Shown: positions 1 through 7,298 of the stretch, piece by piece
How the letters are laid out: the number at the start of each line of letters is the position of its first letter
How positions within the stretch are numbered: position 1 is the stretch's first letter
Assembly (NCBI GenBank): GCA_002331255.1
Contig: DCZD01000043.1
Location: 13,025-32,562 of the forward strand
Length of the DNA stretch: 19,538 bases
Source: Acidimicrobiaceae bacterium UBA2093
GTDB lineage: Bacteria; Actinomycetota; Acidimicrobiia; Acidimicrobiales; Ilumatobacteraceae
Reading direction: 5' to 3'
The notes under the pieces: generated by a model
Databases searched by the model: none
What the model was told of the DNA's origin: nothing
The model's input: the letters and a program-made list of their open reading frames with translations, nothing else
Position numbers and translations under genes: made by a program

Positions 1-1358
1 AGTTCGGCTTCCGGACCATTAAACGGATCGATGATGCCGTGCTCGCGAGCACGAGTGACATAGTCGGCAAGATCGATGTCCATGTCGGTCATCAATTGCG
101 GCAACGTGTCTTCGGGGTGTCGGGGGAAGATGCGTGGTCCGTCAGCGAGGGCCAGACAATCAAGGCCCGGCTGCGCATTCAACTGTAGGAACATGTCCCA
201 GCTCCACATCGACAGATCCCACAATTCGAGGTCAAAGAACTCTGGTGGAACGACTCCACGATTGAAGATGCTCGGCGCCCCCGGTCGATCTGATTCATAG
301 TTGGTCACTGCAGGAAAGTCGGACTCAATGACCGTCGCACCAGCTGCTTCAAGATCTGCACGAGCTGCGTTCCACAACTCAAGCATTGATGGGCGGGGTT
401 CGATGCGCGCACCAAGCGATGCACCGACACCGGTGCCGGTTCCTTGGTTTGGGTCAGTACCGATGAACATGCGTGGCACTGCAAGACGCACGCCATCAAG
501 TGGGCGATTCTTTGCTGCCTGTGTGCGCGCATCGGCATGGAGAGCGCTGAACGATGCTGGCCTAACGGTCATCGGGTCGGGGAGTGTCACCCATGGTTGC
601 ATGCGCCAGAAGTCACCACGAACGTCGGAGTCGACAGATACAAGTGCATCAAGCACCTCACACATGTCGGCCATCGTTCGCGTGTGCGGTACGACGACAT
701 CCATCGTGGGAATGAGCGGCCAGTTGCCACGCATTGATATGACACCGCGCGACGGGGTGTAAGCGCAGAGGGCATTGCACGATGCCGGTGCACGACCACT
801 TGACCATGTCTCTTCGGCCAAACCGAATGTGGCAAAACTCGCAGCGGTTGCCGTGCCCGAGCCATTCGATGACCCAGATGCCCACGCTGACGTTAGAAAG
901 TCAGCGTTGTACGGCGATTCGGCACGACCGTAGAGACCTCGTTGCATTCCGCCATTTGCCATTGGGGGCATGTTGGTGAGGCCAATGAACACACAGCCCG
1001 CTTTGCGCAACGTCCCAACTGAGAATGAGTCGTGCGATGCCATGAGATGTTCGAATGCGGGTGATCCGCTGGCGACAGTCATGCCTTTCACCATGTACGA
1101 ATCTTTGGCGGTGAAGGGAATACCCTCGAGTGGCCCGCGAGACAGACCGATGGCTCGACGACGGTCCGATTCCTCTGCTTCAGCCAAAGCATTCAGATTC
1201 AGCTCAACGACAGAATTCAGGCGAATTCCCGCGTGGTCGTACACCTCAATACGGTGAAGGTAGGAACGCACTAACTCGACACAGGTGACCTCACCGTTGT
1301 CAAGTGCTTCGCGCAGATCAGCAATTGACTTCTCGACAACAGGGAAGAATTCACTCAT
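1..1358 (-). CDS. Amidase signature family hydrolase (C-terminus cut by window edge)
   Basis: About 452 residues are readable; the gene runs off the left edge. Amidase-signature enzymes hydrolyse carboxamides with a Ser-cisSer-Lys triad. The likely triad is Lys85 (in P-F-T-A-K-D-S), Ser164 (in S-G-S-S-N-G-S-G) and Ser187 (in E-E-T-W-S-S-G-R-A-P-A-S). The usual G-T-D-T-G-G-S around the nucleophile is altered here to A-E-E-T-W-S-S, so this belongs to a divergent branch rather than GatA. The N-terminal helix (S-I-A-D-L-R-E-A-L-D-N-G-E-V-T) is typical of the family and supports the ATG at 1358. An in-frame ATG at 1379 would add seven residues; neither start has a good ribosome binding site. It is divergent from the methyltransferase gene, 50 bp away. 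The substrate cannot be told from sequence; a secondary amide or nitrile-derived amide is a guess. Confidence 0.88.
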   Translation of the reverse strand, partial: MSEFFPVVEKSIADLREALDNGEVTCVELVRSYLHRIEVYDHAGIRLNSVVELNLNALAEAEESDRRRAIGLSRGPLEGIPFTAKDSYMVKGMTVASGSPAFEHLMASHDSFSVGTLRKAGCVFIGLTNMPPMANGGMQRGLYGRAESPYNADFLTSAWASGSSNGSGTATAASFATFGLAEETWSSGRAPASCNALCAYTPSRGVISMRGNWPLIPTMDVVVPHTRTMADMCEVLDALVSVDSDVRGDFWRMQPWVTLPDPMTVRPASFSALHADARTQAAKNRPLDGVRLAVPRMFIGTDPNQGTGTGVGASLGARIEPRPSMLELWNAARADLEAAGATVIESDFPAVTNYESDRPGAPSIFNRGVVPPEFFDLELWDLSMWSWDMFLQLNAQPGLDCLALADGPRIFPRHPEDTLPQLMTDMDIDLADYVTRAREHGIIDPFNGPEAE

Positions 1359-1395
1359 GACTGGTTCCCACGCGAGCATTGTAGAGAACGCCGTA

Positions 1396-1401
1396 TAACT
1401 T
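1396..1401 (+). promoter_or_regulatory. -10 box for leaderless methyltransferase transcript
   Basis: TAACTT (TANNNT) ends 7 nt before the GTG at 1409, so transcription would start at or very near the start codon. It overlaps TATAAC at 1394-1399. No convincing -35 is visible. The same spacing recurs at several other genes in this window. Confidence 0.5.
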
Positions 1402-1408
1402 GGTTGCC

Positions 1409-2053
1409 GTGAACATCACAGCGGGCGATGCTGGGGGCGCGAGTGACACAAGAGATCACTGGCAAAGCATCTATGTCGCTAAAGAGCCGGGAGACGTCAG
1501 CTGGTACGAGCCGGTTCCGCGTACCTCGCTCAAAGTGATTGAGAAGCATGTGGGGCACGACGGCTCAATCATTGACGTCGGCGCCGGAGCATCGTCGTTG
1601 GTTGACTACCTCATCGCTGACGGGTACGCAGATGTCACTGTGTTAGATGTGTCTGATGCCGCGCTCGAGAACACTCGACGCCGACTCGAGACCTCATCAG
1701 TTGGACCTGCCTATGTGGTGGCTGATCTGACCAGATGGAAGCCGGGTCGCACATTTGATCTATGGCATGACCGTGCCGTGTTCCATTTCATGACGGATGC
1801 ACGCATGCAAGCCGCGTATGCCGGGGCCATGGCTGACGCAGTGAACCCAGGTGGTCATGCAGTGGTCGCGACGTTTTCGGTTGATGGTCCCGAACAATGT
1901 TCAGGACTGACGGTCGTACGACACGACGAGGCATCACTTGCGGCACGCTTCGTAGCCGACTTCACTTTGGTTGAGTCGTGGCGTTCCACGCACACCACAC
2001 CGTGGCATGCCGAGCAAAGTTTCGTGTGGGTGGTTCTGCAGCGCCGTAGCTAA
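1409..2053 (+). CDS. Class I SAM-dependent methyltransferase
   Basis: 214 residues from the GTG at 1409. Motif I is I-I-D-V-G-A-G-A-S-S-L, followed by the acidic loop V-T-V-L-D-V-S-D-A-A-L-E that binds the SAM ribose, and then V-V-A-D-L-T. The N-terminal H-W-x-x-I-Y-x-x-K-x-P-x-x-V-S-W-Y-E-P-x-P segment is typical of small-molecule methyltransferases of the Methyltransf_25/11 type. The acceptor is unknown. A TTG at 1400 would add three residues, but the GTG fits the -10 spacing. The gene converges with the coiled-coil protein gene, with 9 bp between their stop codons. It could alternatively act on a metalloid or thiol; the sequence does not decide. Confidence 0.85.
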   Translation: MNITAGDAGGASDTRDHWQSIYVAKEPGDVSWYEPVPRTSLKVIEKHVGHDGSIIDVGAGASSLVDYLIADGYADVTVLDVSDAALENTRRRLETSSVGPAYVVADLTRWKPGRTFDLWHDRAVFHFMTDARMQAAYAGAMADAVNPGGHAVVATFSVDGPEQCSGLTVVRHDEASLAARFVADFTLVESWRSTHTTPWHAEQSFVWVVLQRRS

Positions 2054-2062
2054 AGACAGGGG

Positions 2063-2809
2063 TCAGCGTGGCAGTCGTAGGCATTGCAGTCGACGGAACG
2101 GATCGACACTGAGCACCGTGTTGTATCGGTAATCCGAATTGCAACCACCAAAGTCGACGTTGACCTTTGACGCATCGAGATAGTCAGTTGTGCGACCAAG
2201 TGGCCAGTCGCCGACGATATCGCTTGTGCGCAACTGTGGGGCGATCTGAGCGGGTGCGACAGAACCCGTGTAATTCCCGTCGTTGTTGATTTTCACGAGC
2301 TTGCGACCGACAAGTTCGGTGAGATTGCCGATTTGGTCGATTGCAACTGCCAGGTCTTGCTTCATCTTTCCGATGTCGGCCACGGCAGCTACCAAGTCGC
2401 CCTTCAATGTGTCGACCTCGCCTGAGATCGTGCGTACTGCAGTCTTGGCTTCACGAGCAATAGTCGAAGTGTCGTCGATATTTGAACCGAGGGTGTCAAT
2501 CTGTGCGCTGATCTCGTCAACACGAGCGAAGAGTTCTTCGATGTCTGAAGTGGGGTCTACGTCAGATGGTTGTGAATCATCGTCTGTCTCGTTGTCGTCT
2601 GAGGTTGAATCATCATTGGTGGTTGTTGAAGTCGAGGAGGCTTGCCCGGTGTCATTGGGTGGTGCAGATGAGGTGACATCAGTTGTGGGGGTGGCGTTTG
2701 GTTCGCCGGTGAGAGCGTTGGTGACTGGCCGCACCAGACCGATGACGGCGAGTGTCACCGACACCGCGACCACGAGAAGAATTCCAGAACGTCTACCGAG
2801 ATTGCCCAT
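2063..2809 (-). CDS. Membrane-anchored coiled-coil protein of unknown function
   Basis: 248 residues, family not recognised. After a basic start (M-G-N-L-G-R-R-S) comes one hydrophobic segment (about residues 8-28) that would anchor the protein with its bulk outside the cytoplasm. Next is a Ser/Thr/Asp/Asn-rich low-complexity linker (about 35-88), then a heptad-like coiled coil (about 88-170) with V-D-x-I-S-A-Q-I-D-T-L-G-S-N-I spacing. The last ~75 residues are a small domain with two or three Cys, which may form a disulphide. The ATG at 2809 has a -10 (TACGTT) six nt upstream, suggesting a leaderless mRNA. An envelope or cell-wall spacer role is only an inference from the layout. Confidence 0.75.
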   Translation of the reverse strand: MGNLGRRSGILLVVAVSVTLAVIGLVRPVTNALTGEPNATPTTDVTSSAPPNDTGQASSTSTTTNDDSTSDDNETDDDSQPSDVDPTSDIEELFARVDEISAQIDTLGSNIDDTSTIAREAKTAVRTISGEVDTLKGDLVAAVADIGKMKQDLAVAIDQIGNLTELVGRKLVKINNDGNYTGSVAPAQIAPQLRTSDIVGDWPLGRTTDYLDASKVNVDFGGCNSDYRYNTVLSVDPFRRLQCLRLPR

Positions 2810-2815
2810 GGAACC

Positions 2816-2821
2816 AACGTA
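2816..2821 (-). promoter_or_regulatory. -10 box for leaderless coiled-coil protein transcript
   Basis: On the minus strand TACGTT is followed by six nt (GGTTCC) and then the ATG at 2809, placing the transcription start at the start codon. Confidence 0.5.
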
Positions 2822-2858
2822 GGCAAGGGGTGTGCGAGTGAAGGCCGGCCACTTCGGT

Positions 2859-2880
2859 CATTACGTTCTGGGTAGTAATG
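2859..2880. promoter_or_regulatory. Inverted repeat CATTAC-N10-GTAATG, possible operator
   Basis: Perfect 6-bp arms (2859-2864 and 2875-2880) separated by 10 nt, in the divergent intergenic region upstream of the monooxygenase gene and about 40 bp before its start. Size and position suit a dimeric repressor or activator site. No regulator gene lies next to it. Confidence 0.35.
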
Positions 2881-2921
2881 TCAGCCATTAGATGAGGCCC
2901 TAGTGGAGGCCGGGAGGAATC

Positions 2922-4697
2922 ATGGCGAGGCTCACTTTCGAACAGGCTCAAGAGAAGTACCGCATCGAGCGCGAGAAGCGTTTGAACAAGCGACCCGAGG
3001 GGAACGCCCAGTACAAAGAGCTCAAGGGTGATTACGAAGAGTTCGACCGTGACCCATTCGCCGATCCGAACTTCACTCGTGATTCACGCGTCGAAGAAGT
3101 CGACGTTGTCGTCGTAGGTGGCGGTTTCGGTGGCATGTTGACCGGCGCGTTCCTCACCAAGAAGGGCGTACGTAGTTTTCGCATCATTGAGAAGGCCGGC
3201 GACTTCGGTGGCACTTGGTACTGGAATAGGTATCCGAACTGTGCGTGCGACGTCGAGTCATACATCTATCTTCCACTTCTCGAAGAAACCGGCTACATGC
3301 CGAAAGAGAAATACTCGAAGGCCACCGAGATTTTCGCGTACTGCCAACTATTTGGTCGCCACTTCGACTTGTACTCGAACGCATTGTTCCAAACCGAGTG
3401 CGAAGACATGCGATGGGATGAGTCAGCGAAGCGTTGGACAACGAAGACCTCTCGTGGCGATGTCATCACTTCAAAATTCGTGGTCATCGCTGGTGGAGTT
3501 CTGCACAAAGCAAAGTTGCCCGGCATCAAGGGCATCGAGAAATTCAAGGGCAGAACTTTCCACACCAGCCGTTGGGATTACTCGTACACCGGCGGCGCTC
3601 CGCAAGAGAAGATGGAAAAACTTGCCGACAAGCGCGTCGGCATCATCGGCACTGGCGCAACCGCGGTGCAGGTGGTACCAAAGCTGGGCGAGTCTGCAAA
3701 AGAGTTGTATGTCTTCCAACGCACCGCAGCAAGTGTTGGTGTTCGTAACAACAAGATGACTGACCCGGAGTGGTTCAAGTCGTTGAAACCTGGTTGGCAA
3801 ATGGAGCGCATGCGCAACTTCACGCAAGTTGTCACCGGTGGTCAACCCGAAGTCGACATGATCGACGACGCGTGGACCAAGATGCTTTGGATTGACACCA
3901 AGGGTGTGCCCAAAGACGAGGCCGATGCAGAGCGCATGGATCGCATTGATTACGAGAACATGGAAGGCATCCGCGCACGCATCGAAGAGATCGTTACCGA
4001 CCCGGAGACTGCTGAGAAGTTGAAGCCTTGGTATGGCCAGAGCTGTAAGCGTGCCTGCTTCCACGACGAGTACTTGCCCACGTTCAATCGCCCGAATGTG
4101 CATCTCGTTGACACCGAAGGTCAAGGCGTCGACGAAATCACTGAGACCGGTGTTGTGGTGAACGGTACGGAATACCCGTGCGATCTTCTTGTGTTTGCCT
4201 CTGGTTTTGAAGTGACGTCTGACTACCACCACCGATTGGGTTTTGACCCAGTAGGTAAAGGTGCAGTGCCACTCAGCGTCGCTTGGGCGGACGGACCCGG
4301 CACCCTGCATGGTGTGCTCGGTCGTGGGTTCCCGAACATGCTCATGATCAGTGCCACACAAGGTGGGCAGGCCATCAACTTTGTGCACACCATCACCGAG
4401 ACCGCCATCCACGTGACACATCTCATTGAGCGTGCGTTGAATGAGAACATTGCCAGTTTCGAGCCCACGGTCGAGGCACAAGATGCTTGGTTCGAAGTGC
4501 TCATCGGCACGGTGTGGGGAACGGCGCGCTACAACGCGGTGTGCACCCCTGGGTACTTGAACAACGAAGGTGGTGTCGGCACCATGCGCAGCGGCAAGGG
4601 GTCGTCCTACATGACGAGTGCGCTCGAGTTCGTCGACATCCTTGAGAAGTGGCGCGCTGCTGGAAACTTCCCGGGATACGAAGTCACAAAGAACTGA
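2922..4697 (+). CDS. FAD-dependent Baeyer-Villiger-type monooxygenase
   Basis: 591 residues. It should insert one oxygen atom of O2 next to a ketone carbonyl, using NADPH and FAD, to give an ester or lactone. The sequence shows a first Rossmann motif V-V-V-V-G-G-G-F-G-G (about 62-71), the flavin-binding G-G-T-W-Y-W-N-R-Y-P (96-105), a second Rossmann motif I-I-G-T-G-A-T-A (about 241-248), and between them the type I Baeyer-Villiger fingerprint F-x-G-x-x-x-H-T-x-x-W-D (208-219) with every fixed position present. Length is normal, with an N-terminal extension of about 55 residues before the FAD motif. The ATG at 2922 follows a strong Shine-Dalgarno (GGGAGGA, 2912-2918). It is followed 66 bp later by a DapA-like gene. 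The real substrate (cyclic, linear or steroid ketone) is not predictable by eye. Confidence 0.93.
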   Translation: MARLTFEQAQEKYRIEREKRLNKRPEGNAQYKELKGDYEEFDRDPFADPNFTRDSRVEEVDVVVVGGGFGGMLTGAFLTKKGVRSFRIIEKAGDFGGTWYWNRYPNCACDVESYIYLPLLEETGYMPKEKYSKATEIFAYCQLFGRHFDLYSNALFQTECEDMRWDESAKRWTTKTSRGDVITSKFVVIAGGVLHKAKLPGIKGIEKFKGRTFHTSRWDYSYTGGAPQEKMEKLADKRVGIIGTGATAVQVVPKLGESAKELYVFQRTAASVGVRNNKMTDPEWFKSLKPGWQMERMRNFTQVVTGGQPEVDMIDDAWTKMLWIDTKGVPKDEADAERMDRIDYENMEGIRARIEEIVTDPETAEKLKPWYGQSCKRACFHDEYLPTFNRPNVHLVDTEGQGVDEITETGVVVNGTEYPCDLLVFASGFEVTSDYHHRLGFDPVGKGAVPLSVAWADGPGTLHGVLGRGFPNMLMISATQGGQAINFVHTITETAIHVTHLIERALNENIASFEPTVEAQDAWFEVLIGTVWGTARYNAVCTPGYLNNEGGVGTMRSGKGSSYMTSALEFVDILEKWRAAGNFPGYEVTKN

Positions 4698-4715
4698 CGA
4701 CGTCGAATGCGGGCC

Positions 4716-4729
4716 CGGTCATGTGACCG
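4716..4729. promoter_or_regulatory. 14-bp palindrome CGGTCA-TG-TGACCG, possible operator
   Basis: Perfect 6-bp arms with a 2-bp centre, lying between the monooxygenase stop and the DapA-like start. The centre is too short for a stable RNA loop, so a protein-binding site is more likely than a terminator. Confidence 0.4.
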
Positions 4730-4763
4730 ATGTCCAGCTCGCAAGCAGGTCGTTGTGGAATAG

Positions 4764-5552
4764 GTGGCTGATGCGCAACTGTTGCACCCGTTGATGACAC
4801 ATCATTCAGCCGAACGTGACAACACCAAGACATCTCAGTCAATAATGCCCAAGGTGAGCGGGTTTGGTGCCGCCGTGCCGACTCTGCGTGATGGCGGCAG
4901 TGTTATCGACATTCGTGCGCACCAACGCCTGGCGGCGGCACTTGCGGGTCAAGGCTGTGACATCGTCCTTGTCTCTGGAACGACCGGTGGTGGGAAGAGC
5001 TTGCGACACGAGGAACGAGTGCAATTAGCCCGTGCGAGTTCCGTGTTGCCTGTCATTGTCGGAGTACCACGAACAGTGACCGACGCAGAGCTCAATGACT
5101 TCGCGCCTCATGTGCGCGCAGTGTTGGTCGCCTTTGGAGATGACGTTCCGGTCGATGATGCCATCAAGGTGTCGTTTCGAGCTCGTGAACGCGGCATGGA
5201 ACTGATTGCGTACCATCACCCGTCGCACTACCCGGCGATGCGACCGTCTTGGTACGGGCCCCTCGCTTCCGCTGGAATCTCAGTGAAGAACTCCGACGTT
5301 GACCCCGAACGCCTCCAAGCGATGTGTCAGGCGGGTCTTGATGTTTTTGTCGGCGCCACAGATCGCTTGGTCGATGTCGCAACCTGGCGAACGGGAGTCT
5401 TGAGCGGAATTGCTTCGACGCACTTTGCCGACGTCCGTCTTGCAGCACAAGGTGACAATGCAGCACTTGAACGCTTGCAACAGTGGGAGCGCACGACGAC
5501 CGATAGAACGCAATCACTCACCGACGAGGCTCGTCGCCTCATCGGTGAGTGA
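4764..5552 (+). CDS. DapA/NAL-family aldolase-lyase, short form
   Basis: 262 residues from the GTG at 4764. Members of this TIM-barrel family form a Schiff base with pyruvate or another 2-oxoacid. Visible motifs are L-V-S-G-T-T-G-G-G (about 69-77; family consensus G-T-T-G-E), a Tyr at 150 in I-A-Y-H-H-P (usual Y-N-x-P) and Lys175 in I-S-V-K-N-S (usual I-K-x-S), so the catalytic Tyr and Lys are both in place. The C-terminus is clearly shorter than in ~290-residue DapA. The first ~28 residues look unstructured; homology begins near the in-frame ATG at 4845 (M-P-K-V-S-G-F-G-A-A-V-P-T), which may be the true start, although neither site has a clear Shine-Dalgarno or -10. No lysine-synthesis genes are adjacent, so a catabolic aldolase or hydratase is as likely as dihydrodipicolinate synthase. 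Confidence 0.8.
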   Translation: MADAQLLHPLMTHHSAERDNTKTSQSIMPKVSGFGAAVPTLRDGGSVIDIRAHQRLAAALAGQGCDIVLVSGTTGGGKSLRHEERVQLARASSVLPVIVGVPRTVTDAELNDFAPHVRAVLVAFGDDVPVDDAIKVSFRARERGMELIAYHHPSHYPAMRPSWYGPLASAGISVKNSDVDPERLQAMCQAGLDVFVGATDRLVDVATWRTGVLSGIASTHFADVRLAAQGDNAALERLQQWERTTTDRTQSLTDEARRLIGE

Positions 5553-5553
5553 T
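5513..5553. terminator. Long hairpin overlapping the end of the DapA-like gene
   Basis: A perfect 12-bp inverted repeat (5513-5524 with 5542-5553) continues after one C/A mismatch into five more pairs (GAGGC/GCCTC) around a TCGTC loop. It covers the last codons and the TGA of the DapA-like gene and lies 36 bp past the glnK stop, so it could terminate both convergent transcripts. There is no T-tract. Confidence 0.65.
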
Positions 5554-5588
5554 GTTCGCGTTGTAAGGGGAAAGTTGTCGCGAGCTGA

Positions 5589-5927
5589 CTAGATGGCCGC
5601 TTCGCCGGTCTCGCCGGTGCGAATACGCACCACCGAGTCGACGCTGGTCACCCAAATCTTGCCGTCACCGATCTTGCCGGTTTGTGCCGCACCGGTGATG
5701 AGGTCGACGATGCGCTGGACATCGGAATCCGATGCCAATACTTCGAGCTTCACCTTCGGCACGAAATCGATGGCGTACTCAGACCCGCGATAGGTCTCGG
5801 TGTGTCCACCCTGACGACCGAACCCGCGCACTTCGGAGGCGGTGACCCCCGCAATGCCGGCCGAACGGAGGGCGTCTTTCACGTCGTCAACTTTGAACGG
5901 TTTGACGATTGCAGTGATGAGTTTCAT
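5589..5927 (-). CDS. glnK: PII nitrogen-regulatory protein, GlnK/GlnB type
   Basis: 112 residues, the standard PII length. PII trimers bind ATP/ADP and 2-oxoglutarate and report nitrogen status; GlnK forms dock on AmtB and block its pores. The T-loop T-E-T-Y-R-G-S-E-Y-A-I-D-F-V-P-K carries the modifiable Tyr51 (adenylylated by GlnD in studied actinobacteria), and the second signature T-G-K-I-G-D-G-K-I-W-V spans about 83-93. The start M-K-L-I-T-A-I-V-K-P-F is the family norm. The gene starts 24 nt after the amtB stop, with an AGAGG sequence 8 nt before the ATG, so it is translated from the amtB-glnK mRNA. No glnD lies in the window. Pairing with amtB favours glnK over glnB. Confidence 0.96.
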   Translation of the reverse strand: MKLITAIVKPFKVDDVKDALRSAGIAGVTASEVRGFGRQGGHTETYRGSEYAIDFVPKVKLEVLASDSDVQRIVDLITGAAQTGKIGDGKIWVTSVDSVVRIRTGETGEAAI

Positions 5928-5951
5928 TTTCTGTACCTCTTCTGTTTCTTA

Positions 5952-7145
5952 TCAGCTGTGATACGCGGTCTCACCATGTTCGGCGAGGTCGAGGCCGTTG
6001 AATTCAGTCTCGTCAGAGACTCGTACTCCGATGGTGTTCTTCAACACCAGCATGAGAATCAAGGTGACGACGAATGACCAGACGATGGCCACACCGTTCG
6101 CCAGTGCTTGTTCGAGAAGCAATCCAGCGTCGCCGCCAAAGAACAGGCCCTTTTCGAAGCTCCCCTTGAAGAAGTCAGGATCAGCGAAGAATCCGATGAG
6201 CAACGAGCCGACGAGTCCGCCGACGAAGTGCACACCGACTACGTCGAGCGCGTCGTCGTAACCGGCCTTGTTCTTCAACTTCACGGCGTAGCAACACACC
6301 ACACCAGCGATGAGCCCGATGAAGATTGGCGATGCGCCTGACACGTAGCCAGCAGCAGGTGTGATGGCAACTAGTCCAGCAACGATGCCAGATGCGGCTC
6401 CGAGGTTGGTTGGGTGACCGTCACGCAACCATTCGACGAGAACCCACGCGAGTCCGGCCGCCGCTGCTGCGAGGAAAGTATTCATGAATGCTTGGGCGGC
6501 CTGACCATTTGCAGCGAGTGCCGAGCCGGCGTTGAAACCGAACCATCCGAACCACAAGATGCCGGTACCAATCATGACGAGAGGCATGGAGTGCGGCGGT
6601 GCTGCACCTGTCTTGCGCTTACCGAGAACAAGAACAGCAGCGAGTGCGGCGATTCCTGCGTTCACGTGAATTGCTGTACCACCAGCAAAGTCGATGGAGC
6701 CGCGCTGGCCGAGCCAGCCGCCGTACACCCACTTGAAGATCGGAACGTATGCCAAGAACAGCCAGAACGGCACGAATATCGCCCACGCCGAAAACTTCAT
6801 GCGGTCAGCGACCGCGCCAGAGATGAGTGCCGGAGTGATAGCTGCGAACATTCCGAGGAATGCCACTGTTGCCAGGGTCGAGCCGTCACCTGCCTCGGTG
6901 ATGTTCTTCAACATGAATGCGTCGAAGTTGCCCAGGAAGTCGTTCTCAAAGGGCACTTGCGACAGCGAGTATCCGACGAGAACCCACAAGATGGGCACGA
7001 TGAGCGCACAGTAAAAGTTCATCATCAGCATGTTGAGTACGTTCCGTCCCCGGTCCATGCCTCCGTAGAAGAAGGCCAGACCCGGGATCATGAACAGCAC
7101 CAGTGCCGCTGAGATGAGGATCCAGGCAAGATTGCCGCTTTCCAT
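5952..7145 (-). CDS. amtB: Ammonium transporter AmtB
   Basis: 397 residues, an integral membrane trimer that moves ammonium into the cell. The pore twin histidines are His160 (T-A-I-H-V-N-A-G) and His306 (G-V-H-F-V-G-G), the substrate-site Asp is in I-D-F-A-G-G (151-156), and the Phe gate corresponds to G-M-F-A-A-I-T-P near 98-105. The many hydrophobic spans fit the 11-helix fold with N-terminus outside. The C-tail (E-H-G-E-T-A-Y-H-S) is the conserved PII-contact tail. The ATG at 7145 has a perfect Shine-Dalgarno (GGAGGAATTA). It leads the amtB-glnK operon, which in this phylum is normally induced under nitrogen limitation; a dyad near the presumed promoter may mediate that. Confidence 0.97.
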   Translation of the reverse strand: MESGNLAWILISAALVLFMIPGLAFFYGGMDRGRNVLNMLMMNFYCALIVPILWVLVGYSLSQVPFENDFLGNFDAFMLKNITEAGDGSTLATVAFLGMFAAITPALISGAVADRMKFSAWAIFVPFWLFLAYVPIFKWVYGGWLGQRGSIDFAGGTAIHVNAGIAALAAVLVLGKRKTGAAPPHSMPLVMIGTGILWFGWFGFNAGSALAANGQAAQAFMNTFLAAAAAGLAWVLVEWLRDGHPTNLGAASGIVAGLVAITPAAGYVSGASPIFIGLIAGVVCCYAVKLKNKAGYDDALDVVGVHFVGGLVGSLLIGFFADPDFFKGSFEKGLFFGGDAGLLLEQALANGVAIVWSFVVTLILMLVLKNTIGVRVSDETEFNGLDLAEHGETAYHS

Positions 7146-7200
7146 TAATTCCTCCGTTTCGGGTGGGTTGTTGCATTTCGGTTTGGTGAAAGCAAGCCAG

Positions 7201-7206
7201 AAAGTA
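7201..7206 (-). promoter_or_regulatory. Candidate -10 box for amtB-glnK
   Basis: TACTTT on the minus strand, giving a leader of about 48 nt that carries the Shine-Dalgarno. The -35 is poor, as expected for an activated promoter, and a 15-bp dyad sits just upstream. The same hexamer appears as the -10 candidate of the small membrane protein at 10402-10407. Confidence 0.4.
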
Positions 7207-7220
7207 GGCGGCGACTATTT

Positions 7221-7235
7221 CCCGAATGTTTCGGG
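7221..7235. promoter_or_regulatory. Dyad CCCGAA-N3-TTCGGG upstream of amtB, possible nitrogen-control operator
   Basis: Perfect 6-bp arms around three nt. It lies about 15-29 bp upstream of the amtB -10 candidate and about 55 bp upstream of the carboxyltransferase -10 on the other strand, so it could serve either gene. Read on the minus strand it also contains GAAAC-N6-GAAAT, faintly like GlnR half-sites 11 bp apart. Confidence 0.4.
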
Positions 7236-7285
7236 GAAAATGCGATGGCGTGAATTGCCCCGAGGCTCGGTCGCGATGGGGCTTG

Positions 7286-7291
7286 TACGGT
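7286..7291 (+). promoter_or_regulatory. -10 box for leaderless carboxyltransferase transcript
   Basis: TACGGT is followed by seven nt and the GTG at 7299. This spacing favours 7299 over the in-frame GTG at 7290, which overlaps the hexamer. Confidence 0.45.
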
Positions 7292-7298
7292 GTGGGCC

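Noticed and set aside
3471..4481. 336-residue open frame on the minus strand
   Set aside because: It lies wholly antisense to the monooxygenase, whose motifs are unmistakable; the antisense translation has no recognisable domain or start signals.
6414..7112. 232-residue open frame on the plus strand
   Set aside because: Antisense to amtB; Glu/His/Cys-rich with no domain character.
7221..7252. Classical GlnR box upstream of amtB
   Set aside because: The gTnAC half-site is missing next to GAAAC on the minus strand; only the 11-bp spacing of two GAAA words fits, so it was left as a generic dyad.
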